A stretch of 23,300 bases of DNA from Symbiodinium natans (taxonomy: Eukaryota; Sar; Dinophyceae; Suessiales; Symbiodiniaceae): NCBI GenBank assembly GCA_905221605.1, contig CAJNDS010001319.1, positions 1 through 23,300 on the forward strand, given 5' to 3'. The notes beneath the pieces were generated by a model. It did no database searches, was not told the origin of the DNA, and was given only the letters and a program-made list of their open reading frames with translations. Below are positions 1 through 9,298 of this stretch, piece by piece. The first letter of the stretch is position 1. Every line of letters starts with the position of its first letter. The position numbers and the translations under genes were made by a program.

Positions 1-29
1 CATCTCCAACACGAGCCAAGCAGGAGGAA

Positions 30-180
30 CAGGTGAAGTACCTGCCCAAACATACCCCTTTTTAGGCCGGAGGACGCTAAGCGACCGAAATCGCCGCTAC
101 GCACCGGTGACCCCACGCCACACACCTTCAACAGGTGGCCGGTACAGGCGCCTGACAGGGGGCCGGGCAAGGTGCCGACT
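30..180. other. Hairpin-dense conserved segment H in R1
   Basis: Four perfect short inverted repeats lie within 125 bp: CAGGT/ACCTG at 30-44, GCGA/TCGC at 81-94, CACCT/AGGTG at 123-137 and the 10-bp palindrome CAGGCGCCTG at 145-154. Equivalent segments are at about 2866-3016, 5727-5877, 8587-8737 and 20437-20587, with hardly any differences. A structured RNA or a cruciform or protein-binding region is possible. No known RNA family is recognised. Confidence 0.45.
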
Positions 181-262
181 ACCAGGTCAAACCCACCCTG
201 CCTGTGAGGATATTATGTACGAGGCCGCTATCCATTGTGAGACTTGACATTCTCCAATCCAG

Positions 263-273
263 CCGTAGCCATT
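263..273 (+). other. Spliced-leader-like 11-mer
   Basis: CCGTAGCCATT is identical to the first 11 bases after the variable 5' base of the dinoflagellate spliced leader as I remember it (CCGTAGCCATTTTGGCTCAAG). After that the sequence diverges (GTTCCAAAG). The 11-mer is kept in all five units (263, 3099, 5960, 8818 and 20669). It is not a functional leader gene as it stands, because the 3' half of the leader and a GT donor are absent. It could be an eroded relic or chance. Confidence 0.3.
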
Positions 274-481
274 GTTCCAAAGACAGTCGGCTGGCTCTCT
301 TGTTTGCCACCAAAACTCCATACTCTCACTTGGGAGTCGATTCCCTCAACCGAAGTGAGGCCCACTCTGCGACCATGGGTTTGCTGCATGCTTGGTCCTT
401 GTGGGCATTTCTGAAAGCAGTGACAACGAATCCTCCACGGAGTACGTCCCGGCTAATCCAGGGTTCTCAGCAGCTCCGGTG

Positions 482-553
482 TTCTCGCACTTACTAACCG
501 TGCCTTGCTGTTCTCCCCAGAATCGCCCTGGCTTTCTCGCACTTACTAACCAG
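482..553 (+). repeat. Pair of TACTAAC-type motifs in R1
   Basis: A phrase CTCGCACTTACTAACC occurs twice, at 484 and 535. The first copy is followed by a pyrimidine-rich stretch ending CCCCAG at 520, the second directly by AG at 553. This looks like the branch site, pyrimidine tract and AG of spliceosomal introns. Related copies occur in R2, R3 and R5 (the second copy there reads TTACTTACCAG) and three times in each block B (near 9560, 9618 and 9700). No matching donor or exon could be identified, so these are listed as repeats and not as splice sites. Confidence 0.5.
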
Positions 554-919
554 TCGACGTATTCCTCACCACAAAGTGCCATTGGGACTCGAGGCTTCTC
601 CAGTGCAATGCTGGTACCTGCCCTTTGCTGGCCTCCATGCCTGGCCAGTGTCCCTCATCCATATTCTGGAGTTTGCTCTTTATAGCTCACATTCCCTCAG
701 ACCAAAGTCGAGGCCGAATGTTGCATTGTTTGATTGAGCACTGCTGGGCTGCGGTTGTACCTATCAATTGCTCCGACACACCGGCACCGCGGAGTCTATG
801 CTTCAAGCTGCTTTACCGCTTTGCGCCCAGTAGCATCAGCCGTTGCAGTGCTTCCAGAGTCTCCCAGACTCAATTCCGGCAGACCAATAAGTGCCCGGCC
901 TGCCCATTCCATCATTCTT

Positions 920-1078
920 CCCTCAGCTGATGCGAGGCCGGAACATCATGCACCTTTTCCATCAGCGAGGCGTTTTCGCAACCCTTCTGTTGTTCCCTCA
1001 GCCTTGGCGAGGCCGAACCATCCATTCCCTCAGCCGAGGCGAGGCCGAACCTTTACTCCAGCATAGCGGGGCCGAAAC
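920..1078 (+). repeat. Mini-hairpin cluster 1 in R1
   Basis: Three copies of the hairpin CCTCAGC-loop-GCGAGGCCG(A/G)A start at 920, 995 and 1027 with loops of 4 nt, followed by a right half-site near 1063. The same cluster is at 3772-3930 (R2), 6631-6789 (R3) and 21341-21499 (R5). The right half in R1 reads GCGGGGCCGAA where the other units read GCGAGGCCGAA, a private mutation. Confidence 0.9.
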
Positions 1079-1283
1079 TGCCCTTGCATAGCCTCACATG
1101 GTATCTCCGCTGGTTTCACGGGTTCTGAAAGCATTGTGCTGCGAGGGTATGTTGATCACCCTCATTCCGGCAAGCTAAGCCTGCATTCGGGTTTGCCCTC
1201 ACATGGCCCTTAATGGCGCGGCTGTGCTCGCAATTCAATCCACTTCCACTTGCCTGGTTACTGGCCGGCGACGTTTCATCACC

Positions 1284-1676
1284 TCAAAGGAGCATCCATT
1301 CCTCATCATCTTCCGACAAGGCCAGCATCCTTCTCGACACATCAGGGCCATACACCATAATCACCAGCCTAACCAGGTACCTGATTTCACGTCCGCTGCC
1401 ATCAATCATCAGGGTTGGGTTTGTGGGATCGACATAGAAATCGATGTTCCAAAGCCTCGCATCCTCGCAGCATCGGAAACCCCGGAGCTGCAGGTGGAGG
1501 TTAGCTGCATTCAGGCTTCTTTGGACATTCCAATTCCCACAGCTGCCCCAGGCTATGTTGCCTCTCCTGGTGCGACGGACAAAGTGGATACGATATGACT
1601 GCGACAGTTCCAGGAAAAGCCCTTCACGACGCCCCTGGTGTGACCATGCAAATACACAGCACGCAATTGCCGGCAT
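1284..1676 (-). CDS. Unrecognised conserved open frame in repeat unit R1
   Basis: The frame is open on the minus strand from 1895 to a TGA at 1284 (about 204 codons). It has no ATG near its beginning; the first ATG is at 1676 and would give 131 residues (M-P-A-I-A-C-C...). The product is mixed charged and aromatic, with stretches such as R-R-T-R-R-G-N-I-A-W-G and D-G-S-G-R-E-I-R-Y-L, and an acidic C-terminus (S-E-D-D-E-E-W-M-L-L). I recognise no family. It stays open in R1, R2 and R3, but comparing R1 with R2, roughly half the substitutions change an amino acid, so purifying selection is not evident. It could be an exon, a decayed retroelement frame running the same way as the LINE, or a chance frame carried by the tandem array. 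A 131-codon ATG frame on the opposite strand (1203-1598) overlaps it. Confidence 0.25.
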   Translation of the reverse strand: MPAIACCVFAWSHQGRREGLFLELSQSYRIHFVRRTRRGNIAWGSCGNWNVQRSLNAANLHLQLRGFRCCEDARLWNIDFYVDPTNPTLMIDGSGREIRYLVRLVIMVYGPDVSRRMLALSEDDEEWMLL

Positions 1677-1892
1677 GGTCCGTCGCTCTCCGTCTGCCTT
1701 GCAGCAAGTCTCTTTGGCGTGTGGCACACTGTCCAGGGCACTGTGGACGGCCACTCTGGTCGCCGATAGCCCACGAGCGGAAATCTGCGGTTGAGACGGG
1801 CCCCTGTTCCAACAAAGGAAGTTAAGGCCTCGGAACCCTCTTCGCTCGCACAGGTCTGCTATCTTCTTGCACCTCAGTTCCAGGAGGTGTTT

Positions 1893-2030
1893 CCCTCAAC
1901 CGTGGTGAGGCCGAACTATGTTGTCCCTCCGAGCGAGGCCGAAGACTTTCCACAATCCTCAGCTTATGCGAGGCCGACAACACCCTCAGCAGCGAGGTCG
2001 AAAGTTCCCTCAGCACTCGGCGAGGCCGTA
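1893..2030 (+). repeat. Mini-hairpin cluster 2 in R1
   Basis: Five hairpins occur in 138 bp. The first (1893) has inner stem AC/GT; the others have GC/GC with loops from 1 to 5 nt. The second starts CCTCC and is degenerate. Equivalent clusters are 4753-4890 (R2), 7600-7737 (R3) and 22308-22444 (R5). A recognisably related but diverged cluster lies at 19425-19594 next to ORF1. Isolated copies in the same unit start at 344, 704, 2329 and 2572. Confidence 0.9.
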
Positions 2031-2102
2031 CACAGGCAGCTATGTGGCTGGCAGAACTACCGAGCAAACACAGTGGTTTCGGTTTGAGTCCTGTTGGAGC
2101 CC

Positions 2103-2247
2103 ACCCTTAGGTACAGCCTCCAGGCCACCGAACAGCTCACTACCTGCGCACCCCACCGGGGTTGAGCCGAGGCTTGAGCCAGGTGAATTTTACGTCTGCA
2201 CGCTGCGAGGCGTAGCCACCCGAAGGGGCTGTGGGTTCAAGTGAAAC
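2103..2247. repeat. Structured core X, copy 1 (in R1)
   Basis: First of six copies of a block of about 150 bp. Its innermost 85 bp is the most conserved part when it occurs next to the retrotransposon. On the minus strand it forms a 6-bp stem AGCCCC/GGCU with a single bulged U and a UUCG tetraloop (2214-2230). It also has CCCC/GGGG around ACC and an imperfect GCTGCG/CGTAGC stem. This copy reads GTGAATTTTACGTC where others read ACAGGAACTTTCGTC. Confidence 0.75.
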
Positions 2248-3771
2248 AAAAGCTTACTAAAACTGTGGGGTGAAACTGCCGGTAAGTTCCCCCTCTCATT
2301 CCTTGTCCTCGGTTTTGACGTACCGCTACCCTCAACCGAAGTGAGGCCGGAATGTCGTTTTGACCAAGTCGTTGCCATTGGCTTGAAGACTTGGCCAAGG
2401 TAAATTGCCTGTATGCTTGCACATTCTCTGTGTTGTCTATTCGGGAGGTGATCCATGCCCTCGTTCGTGGAGGCCGCTATCCCTCAACCGAATGGAGGTC
2501 AATTCCTGTAGACCCAGATGCTCGTTCTACGAGTCTCATTGCATGTCCTGAGTGCTTCCATCCACACCCCTCAACCGTAGTGAGGCCGGACATGTCTTCA
2601 AACCAGGTCATGGCCCAGGCTTCATGGACTCTGGTTACGGTGGCTGCCTCTTGCATGCACAGGGCATACTTCCTGTGGCTTTTGCCGGGAGGTGATCCAT
2701 GCCCTCCGATTCTCAGAGGCCGCTATCCCTCTACCAGCGGGGTGGTCAATCCCCATAGACCGTTCCATATTGATTGAGGCCCAATTCTGCACTTTCTCGT
2801 CATCTCACCTTGACGGATCCATGCCCTCGATTCACACATCTCCAACACGAGCCAAGCAGGAGGAACAGGTGAAGTACCTGCCCAAACATACCCCTTTTTA
2901 GGCTGGAGGACGCTAAGCGACCGAAATCGCCGCTACGCACCGGTGACCCCACGCCACACACCTTCAACAGGTGGCCGGTACAGGCGCCTGACAGGGGGCC
3001 GGGCAAGGTGCCGACTACCAGGTCAAACCCACCCTGCCTGTGAGGATATTATGTACGAGGCCGCTATCCATTGTGAGACTTGACATTCTCCAATCCAGCC
3101 GTAGCCATTGTTCCAAAGACAGTCGGCTGGTTCTTTTGTTTGCCACCAAAACTCCATACTCTCACTTGGGAGTCGATTACCCTCAACCGAAGTGAGGCCC
3201 ACTCTGCGACCACGGTTTAGCTGCATGCTTGGTCCTTGTGGGCATTTCTGAAAGCAGTGACAACGAATCCTCCACGGAGTACGTCCCGGCTAATCCAGGG
3301 TTCTCAGCAGCTCCGGTGTTCTCGCACTTACTAACCGTGCCTTGCTGTTCTCCCCAGAATCGCCCTGGCTGTCTCGCACTTACTTACCAGTCGACGTATT
3401 CCTCACCACAAAGTTCACTGCCATTGGGACTCGAGGCTTCTCCAGTGCAATGCTGGTACCTGCCCTTTGCTGGCCTCCATGCCTGGCCAGTGTCCCTCAT
3501 CCCTATTCTGGAGTTTGCTCTTTATAGCTCACATTCCCTCAGACCAAAGTCGAGGCCGAATGTTGCTTTGTTTGATTGAGCACTGCTGGGCTGCGGTTGT
3601 ACCTATCAATTGCTCCGACACACCGGCACCGCGGAGTCTATGCTTCAAGCTGCTTTACCGCTTTGCGCCCAGTAGCATCAGCCGTCCAAGCTGCATGCAG
3701 TGCTTCCAGAGTCTCCAAGACTCAATTCCGGCAGACCAATAAGTGCCCGGCCTGCCCATTCCATCATTCTT

Positions 3772-3930
3772 CCCTCAGCTGATGCGAGGCCGGAACATCA
3801 TGCACCTTCTTCATCAGCGAGGCGTTTTCGCAACCCTTCTGTTGTTCCCTCAGCCTTGGCGAGGCCGATCCATCCATTCCCTCAGCCGAGGCGAGGCCGA
3901 ACCTTTACTCCAGCATAGCGAGGCCGAAAC
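3772..3930 (+). repeat. Mini-hairpin cluster 1 in R2
   Basis: Collinear copy of the cluster at 920-1078, with the same three hairpins and an intact right half-site GCGAGGCCGAA at its end. Confidence 0.9.
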
Positions 3931-4143
3931 TGCCCTTGCATAGCCTCACATGGCATCTCCGCTGGTTTCACGGGTTCTGAAAGCATTGTGCTGCGAGGGT
4001 ATGTGGGTATGTTGATCACCCTCATTCCGGCAAGCTAAGCCTGCATTCGGGTTTGCCCTCACATGGCCCTTAATGGCGAGGCTGTGCTCGCAATTCAATC
4101 CACTTCCACTTGCCTGGTTACTGGCCGGCGACGTTTCATCACC

Positions 4144-4536
4144 TCAAAGGAGCATCCATTCCTCATCATCTTCCGACAAGGCCAGCATCCTTCTCGACAC
4201 ATCTGGGCCATACACCATAATCACCAGCCTACCCAGGTACCTGATTTCACGTCCGCTGCCATCAATCATCAGGGATGGGTTTGTGGGATCGACATAGAAA
4301 TCGATGTTCCAAAGCCTCGCATCCTCACAGCATCGGAAATCCCGGAGCTGCAGGTGGAGGTTAGCTGCATTCAGGCTTCTTTGGACATTCCAATTCCCAC
4401 AGCTGCCCCAGGCTATGTTGCCTCTCCTGGTGCGACGGACAAAGTGGATACGATATGACTGCGACAGTTCCAGGAAGAGTCCTTCACTACGCCCCTGGTG
4501 TGACCATGCAAATACACAGCATGCAATTGCCGGCAT
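4144..4536 (-). CDS. Unrecognised conserved open frame in repeat unit R2
   Basis: Second intact copy of the frame at 1284-1676, open upstream to about 4755 without an ATG before 4536. Differences from R1 within the longer frame include Ser to Cys, Arg to Ser, Gly to Asp, Thr to Ser and Val to Gly. This mix is not typical of a tightly constrained protein. Confidence 0.25.
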   Translation of the reverse strand: MPAIACCVFAWSHQGRSEGLFLELSQSYRIHFVRRTRRGNIAWGSCGNWNVQRSLNAANLHLQLRDFRCCEDARLWNIDFYVDPTNPSLMIDGSGREIRYLGRLVIMVYGPDVSRRMLALSEDDEEWMLL

Positions 4537-4752
4537 GGTCCGTCGCTCTCCGTCTGCCTTGCAGCAAGTCTCTTTGGCGTGTGGCACACTGTCCAGGGCA
4601 CAGTGGACGGCCACTTTGGTCGCCGATAGCCCACGGGCGGAATTCTGGGGTTGAGACGGGGCCCTGTTCCACCAAAGGAAGTTAAGGCCTCGGAACCCGA
4701 TTCGCTCGCACAGGTCTGCTATCTTCTTGCACCTCAGTTCCAGGAGGTGTTT

Positions 4753-4890
4753 CCCTCAACCGTGGTGAGGCCGAACTATGTTGTCCCTCCGAGCGAGGCC
4801 GAAGACTTTCCACAATCCTCAGCTTATGCGAGGCCGACAACACCCTCAGCAGCGAGGTCGAAAGTTCCCTCAGCACTCGGCGAGGCCGTA
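4753..4890 (+). repeat. Mini-hairpin cluster 2 in R2
   Basis: Collinear copy of 1893-2030, with the same five hairpins in the same order. Confidence 0.9.
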
Positions 4891-4961
4891 CACAGGCAGC
4901 TATGTGGCTGGCAGAACTACCGAGCAAACACAGTGGTTTCGGTTTGAGTCCTGTTGGAGCC

Positions 4962-5107
4962 CACCCTTAGGTACAGCCTCCAGGCCACCGAACAGCTCAC
5001 TACCTGCGCACCCCACCGGGGTTGAGCCGAGACTTGAGCCAGGTGAATTTTTCGTCTGCACGCTGCGAGGCGTAGCCACCCGAAGGGGCTGTGGGTTCAA
5101 GTGAAAC
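4962..5107. repeat. Structured core X, copy 2 (in R2)
   Basis: Collinear with 2103-2247, with the same UUCG-capped stem on the minus strand and the same GTGAATTTT variant. Confidence 0.75.
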
Positions 5108-6630
5108 AAAAGCTTACTAAAACTGTGGGGTGAAACTGCCGGTAAGTTCCCCCTCTCATTCCTTGTCCTCGGTTTTGACGTACCGCTACCCTCAACCGAA
5201 GTGAGGCCGGAATGTCGTTTTGACCAAGTCGTTGCCATTGGCTTGAAGACTTTGGCCAAGGCAAATTGCCTGTATGCTTGCACATTCTCTGTGTTGTCTA
5301 TTCGGGAGGTGATCCATGCCCTCGTTCGTGGAGGCCGCTATCCCTCAACCGAATGGAGGTCAATTCCTGTAGACCCAGATGCTCGTTCTACGAGTCTCAT
5401 GCATGTCCTGAGTGCTTCCATCCACACCCCTCAACCGTAGTGAGGCCGGACATGTCTTCAAACCAGGTCATGGCCCAAGGCTTCATGGACTCTGGTTACG
5501 GTGGCTGCCTCTTGCATGCACAGGGCATACTTCCTGTGGCTTTTGCCGGGAGGTGATCCATGCCCTCCGATTCTCAGAGGCCGCTATCCCTCTACCGGCG
5601 GGGTGGTCAATCCCCATAGACCGTTCCATATTGATTGAGGCCCAATTCTGCACTTTCTCGTCATCTCACCTTGACGGATCCATGCCCTCGATTCACACAT
5701 CTCCAACACGAGCCAAGCAGGAGGAACAGGTGAAGTACCTGCCCAAACATACCCCTTTTTAGGCTGGAGGACGCTAAGCGACCGAAATCGCCGCTACGCA
5801 CCGGTGACCCCACGCCACACACCTTCAACAGGTGGCCGGTACAGGCGCCTGACAGGGGGCCGGGCAAGGTGCCGACTACCAGGTCAAACCCACCCTGCCT
5901 GTGAGGATATTATGTACGAGGCCGCTATCCATTGTGAGACTTGACATTCTCCAATCCAGCCGTAGCCATTGTTCCAAAGACAGTCGGCTGGCTCTCTTGT
6001 TTGCCACCAAAACTCCATACTCTCACTTGGGAGTCGATTACCCTCAACCGAAGTGAGGCCCACTCTGCGACCACGGGTTTGCTACATGCTTGGTCCTTGT
6101 GGGCATTCTGAAAGCAGTGACAACGAATCCTCCACGGAGTACGTCCCGGCTAATCCAGGGTTCTCAGCAGCTCCGGTGTTCTCGCACTTACTAACCGTGC
6201 CTTGCTGTTCTCCCCAGAATCGCCCTGGCTTTCTCGCACTTACTTACCAGTCGACGTATTCCTCACCACAGATTCACTGCCATTGGGACTCGAGGCTTCT
6301 CCAGTGCAATGCTGGTACCTGCCCTTTGCTGGTCTCCATGCCTGGCCAGCGTCCCTCATCCATATTCTGGAGTTTGCACTTTATAGCTCACATTCCCTCA
6401 GACCAAAGTCGAGGCCGAATGTTGCTTTGTTTGATTGAGCACTGCTGGGCTGCGGTTGTACCTATCAATTGCTCCGACACACCGGCACCGCGGAGTCTAT
6501 GCTTCAAGCTGCTTTACCGCTTTGCGCCCAGTAGCATCAGCCGTCCAAGCTGCATGCAGTGCTTCCAGAGTCTCCAAGACTCAATTCCGGCAGACCAATA
6601 AGTGCCCGGCCTGCCCATTCCATCATTCTT

Positions 6631-6789
6631 CCCTCAGCTGATGCGAGGCCGGAACATCATGCACCTTCTTCATCAGCGAGGCGTTTTCGCAACCCTTCTG
6701 TTGTTCCCTCAGCCGTGGCGAGGCCGAACCATCCATTCCCTCAGCCGAGGCGAGGCCGAACCTTTACTCCAGCATAGCGAGGCCGAAAC
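6631..6789 (+). repeat. Mini-hairpin cluster 1 in R3
   Basis: Collinear copy of 920-1078. The second hairpin has loop CGTG instead of CTTG, so the loop varies while both arms are kept. Confidence 0.9.
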
Positions 6790-6990
6790 TGCCCTTGCAT
6801 AGCCTCACATGGCATCTCCGCTGGTTTCACGGGTTCTGGATTGTGCTGCGAGGGTATGTTGATCACCCTCATTCCGGCAAGCTAAGCCTGCATTCGGGTT
6901 TGCCCTCACATGGCCCTTAATGGCGAGGCTGTGCTCGCAATTCAATCCACTTCCACTTGCCTGGTTACTGGCCGGCGACGTTTCATCACC

Positions 6991-7383
6991 TCAAAGGAGC
7001 ATCCATTCCTCATCATCTTCCGACAAGGCCAGCATCCTTCTCGACACATCAGGGCCATACACCATAATCACCAGCCTACCCAGGTACCTGATTTCACGTC
7101 CGCTGCCATCAATCATCAGGGATGGGTTTGTGGGATCGACATAGAAATCGATGTTCCAAAGCCTCGCATCCTCACAGCATCGGAAATCCCGGAGCTGCAG
7201 GTGGAGGTTAGCTGCATTCAGGCTTCTTTGGACATTCCAATTCCCACAGCTGCCCCAGGCTATGTTGCCTCTCCTGGTGCGACGGACGAAGTGGATACGA
7301 TATGACTGCGACAGTTCCAGGAAAAGCCTTTCACGACGCTCCTGGTGTGACCATGCAAATACACAGCACGCAATTGCCGGCAT
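6991..7383 (-). CDS. Unrecognised conserved open frame in repeat unit R3
   Basis: Third intact copy, closest to R2 in its C-terminal half (Gly-Arg-Leu and Asp-Phe-Arg variants shared with R2). The first ATG is at 7383, preceded by an open stretch without ATG. Confidence 0.25.
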   Translation of the reverse strand: MPAIACCVFAWSHQERRERLFLELSQSYRIHFVRRTRRGNIAWGSCGNWNVQRSLNAANLHLQLRDFRCCEDARLWNIDFYVDPTNPSLMIDGSGREIRYLGRLVIMVYGPDVSRRMLALSEDDEEWMLL

Positions 7384-7599
7384 GATCCGTCGCTCTCCGT
7401 CTGCCTTGCAGCAAGTCTCTTTGGCGTGTGGCACACTGTCCAGGGCACTGTGGACGGCCACTCTGGTCGCCGATAGCTCACGAGCGGAAATCTGCGGTTG
7501 AGACGGGGCCCTGTTCCAACAAAGGAAGTTAAGGCCTCGGAACCCTCTTCGCTCGCACAGGTCTGCTATCTTCTTGCACCTCAGTTCCAGGAGGTGTTT

Positions 7600-7737
7600 C
7601 CCTCAACCGTGGTGAGGCCGAACTATGTTGTCCCTCCGAGCGAGGCCGAAGACTTTCCACAATCCTCAGCTTAGGCGAGGCCGACAACACCCTCAGCAGC
7701 GAGGTCAAAAGTTCCCTCAGCACTCGGCGAGGCCGTA
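7600..7737 (+). repeat. Mini-hairpin cluster 2 in R3
   Basis: Collinear copy of 1893-2030. The third hairpin loop is TTAG instead of TTAT, and a later copy has GAGGTCAAA instead of GAGGTCGAA. Confidence 0.9.
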
Positions 7738-7808
7738 CACAGGCAGCTATGTGGCTGGCAGAACTACCGAGCAAACACAGTGGTTTCGGTTTGAGTCCTG
7801 TTGGAGCC

Positions 7809-7968
7809 CACCCTTAGGTACAGACTCCAGGCCACCGATCCGCTCTCTACCTGCGCACCCCACCGGGGTTGAGCCGAGACTTGAGCCAGACAGGAACTTT
7901 CTTTTTTTTTTTTTTTCTGCACGCTGCGAGGCGTAGCCACCCGAAGGGGCTGTGGGTTCAAGTGAAAC
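7809..7968. repeat. Structured core X, copy 3 (in R3) with poly-T expansion
   Basis: Collinear with the other X copies but with 15 consecutive T at 7902-7916, just before the GCTGCG/CGTAGC stem. It shares ACAGGAACTTTC with the copies flanking the retrotransposon, unlike R1 and R2. Confidence 0.75.
7902..7916 (+). repeat. Poly-T tract private to R3
   Basis: Fifteen uninterrupted T residues replace the short TTTCGTC of the other units. No other unit has a comparable homopolymer. It may be slippage, or poly-A from a minus-strand insertion remnant. Confidence 0.9.
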
Positions 7969-8557
7969 AAAAGCTTACTAAAACTGTGGGGTGAAACTGC
8001 CGGTAAGTTCCCCCTCTCATTCCTTGTCCTCGGTTTTGACGTACCGCTACCCTCAACCGAAGTGAGGCCGGAATGTCGTTTTGACCAAGTCGTTGCCATT
8101 GGCTTGAAGACTTTGGCCAAGGCAAATTGCCTGTATGCTTGCACATTCTCTGTGTTGTCTATTCGGGAGGCGATCCATGCCCTCGTTCGTGGAGGCCGCT
8201 ATCCCTCACCGAATGGAGGTCATTCCTTTAGACCCAGATGCTCGTTCTACGAGCCTCATTGCATGTCCTGAGTGCTTCCATCCACCCCTCAACCGTAGTG
8301 AGGCCGGACATGTCTTCAAACCAGGTCATGGCCCAAGGCTTCATGGACTCTGGTTACGGTGGCTGCCTCTTGCATGCACAGGGCATACTTCCTGTGGCTT
8401 TTGCCGGGAGGTGATCCATGCCCTCCGATTCTCAGAGGCCGCTATCCCTCTACCGGCGGGGTGGTCAATCCCCATACATAGACCGTTCCATATTGATTGA
8501 GGCCATTCTGCACTTTCTCGTCATCTCACCTTGACGGATCCATGCCCTCGATTCACA

Positions 8558-9298
8558 CATCTCCAACACGAGCCAAGCAGGAGGAACAGGTGAAGTACCT
8601 GCCCAAACATACCCCGTTTTAGGCTGGAGGACGCTAAGCGACCGAAATCGCCGCTACGCACCGGTGACCCCACGCCACACACCTTCAACAGGTGGCCGGT
8701 ACAGGCGCCTGACAGGGGGCCGGGCAAGATGCCGACAACCAGGTCAAACCCACCCTGCCTGTGAGGATATTATGTACGAGGCCGCTATCCATTGTGAGAC
8801 TTGACATTCTCATCCAGCCGTAGCCATTGTTCCAAAGACAGTCGGCTGGCTCTCTTGTTTGCCACCAAAACTCCATACTCTCACTTGGGAGTCGATTTCC
8901 CTCAACCGAAGTGAGGCCCACTCTGCGACCACGGTTTAGCTGCATGCTTGGTCCTTGTGGGCATTTCTGAAAGCAGTGACAACGAATCCTCCACAAATTT
9001 CACTGCCATTGGGACTCGAGGCTTTTCCAGTGCATGCTGGTTCCTGCCCTTTGCTGGCCTCCATGCCTGGCCAGTGTCCCTCATCCATATTCTGGAGTTT
9101 GCTCTTTATAACTCACATTCCCTCAGACCAAGTCGAGGCCGAATGTTGCTTTGTTTGATTGAGCACTGCTGGGCTGCGGTTGTACCTATCAATTGCTCCG
9201 ACACACCGGCACCGCGGAGTCTATGCTTCAGCTGCTTTACCGCTTTGCGCCCAGTAGCATCAGCCGTCCAAGCTGCATGCAGTGCTTCCAGAGTCTCC
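8558..9298. repeat. 2.85-kb tandem repeat, truncated unit R4
   Basis: Only the first roughly 740 bp of the unit are present. The match to R2 stops at 9298-9300, in the phase equal to about 3717 in R2, where block B begins abruptly. R4 also lacks about 150 bp that R2 carries between 3270 and 3415. The lost piece lies between two CCAC tetramers and includes both TACTAAC-type motifs. The truncation is most simply explained by insertion or recombination involving block B and the retrotransposon. Confidence 0.9.

Larger units (their letters stand above)
1..2836. repeat. 2.85-kb tandem repeat, unit R1 (phase set by window start)
   Basis: The sequence starting at base 1 (CATCTCCAACACGAGCC) recurs at 2837, 5698, 8558 and 20408, giving head-to-tail periods of 2836, 2861 and 2860 bp. 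Units differ only by scattered substitutions and small indels, so the array is young or homogenised. In order, the unit holds a hairpin-rich segment (about 30-180), a spliced-leader-like 11-mer (263), TACTAAC-type motifs (482-553), a mini-hairpin cluster (920-1078), a conserved minus-strand open frame (1284-1895), a second mini-hairpin cluster (1893-2030), the structured core X (2103-2247) and scattered mini-hairpins up to 2836. I recognise no host gene in it. Distinctive to R1: it lacks the TTCACT present in the other units near 585. Confidence 0.95.
2837..5697. repeat. 2.85-kb tandem repeat, unit R2
   Basis: Full unit of 2861 bp, collinear with R1 throughout. It contains a short local duplication near 4000 (GGGTATGTGGGTATG where R1 has GGGTATG). 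The minus-strand open frame, both mini-hairpin clusters and core X are all retained. It is flanked on both sides by further copies in the same orientation, so this is a tandem array and not dispersed insertion. Confidence 0.95.
5698..8557. repeat. 2.85-kb tandem repeat, unit R3
   Basis: Full unit of 2860 bp collinear with R1 and R2. Private changes include loss of AAAGCA near 6838 and a run of 15 T at 7902-7916 inside core X, where the other units have a short T run followed by CGTCTG or similar. The minus-strand open frame is intact. Confidence 0.95.

Noticed and set aside
920-1078. CRISPR-like array (regular short repeats with variable middles)
   Set aside because: The variable parts are hairpin loops of 1-5 nt, not spacers. 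Spacing is irregular, there are no cas genes, and the context is eukaryotic.
1203-1598. Plus-strand ATG frame of 131 codons in each repeat unit
   Set aside because: It overlaps the longer minus-strand frame, has no recognisable motif, and in R5 its frame is altered by the same deletions. It cannot be told from chance.
2190-2250. tRNA-like SINE promoter (GGTTCAAGT and GGTTGAGCC resemble a B box)
   Set aside because: No A box at the right spacing and no cloverleaf could be drawn; B-box-like 9-mers are common by chance.
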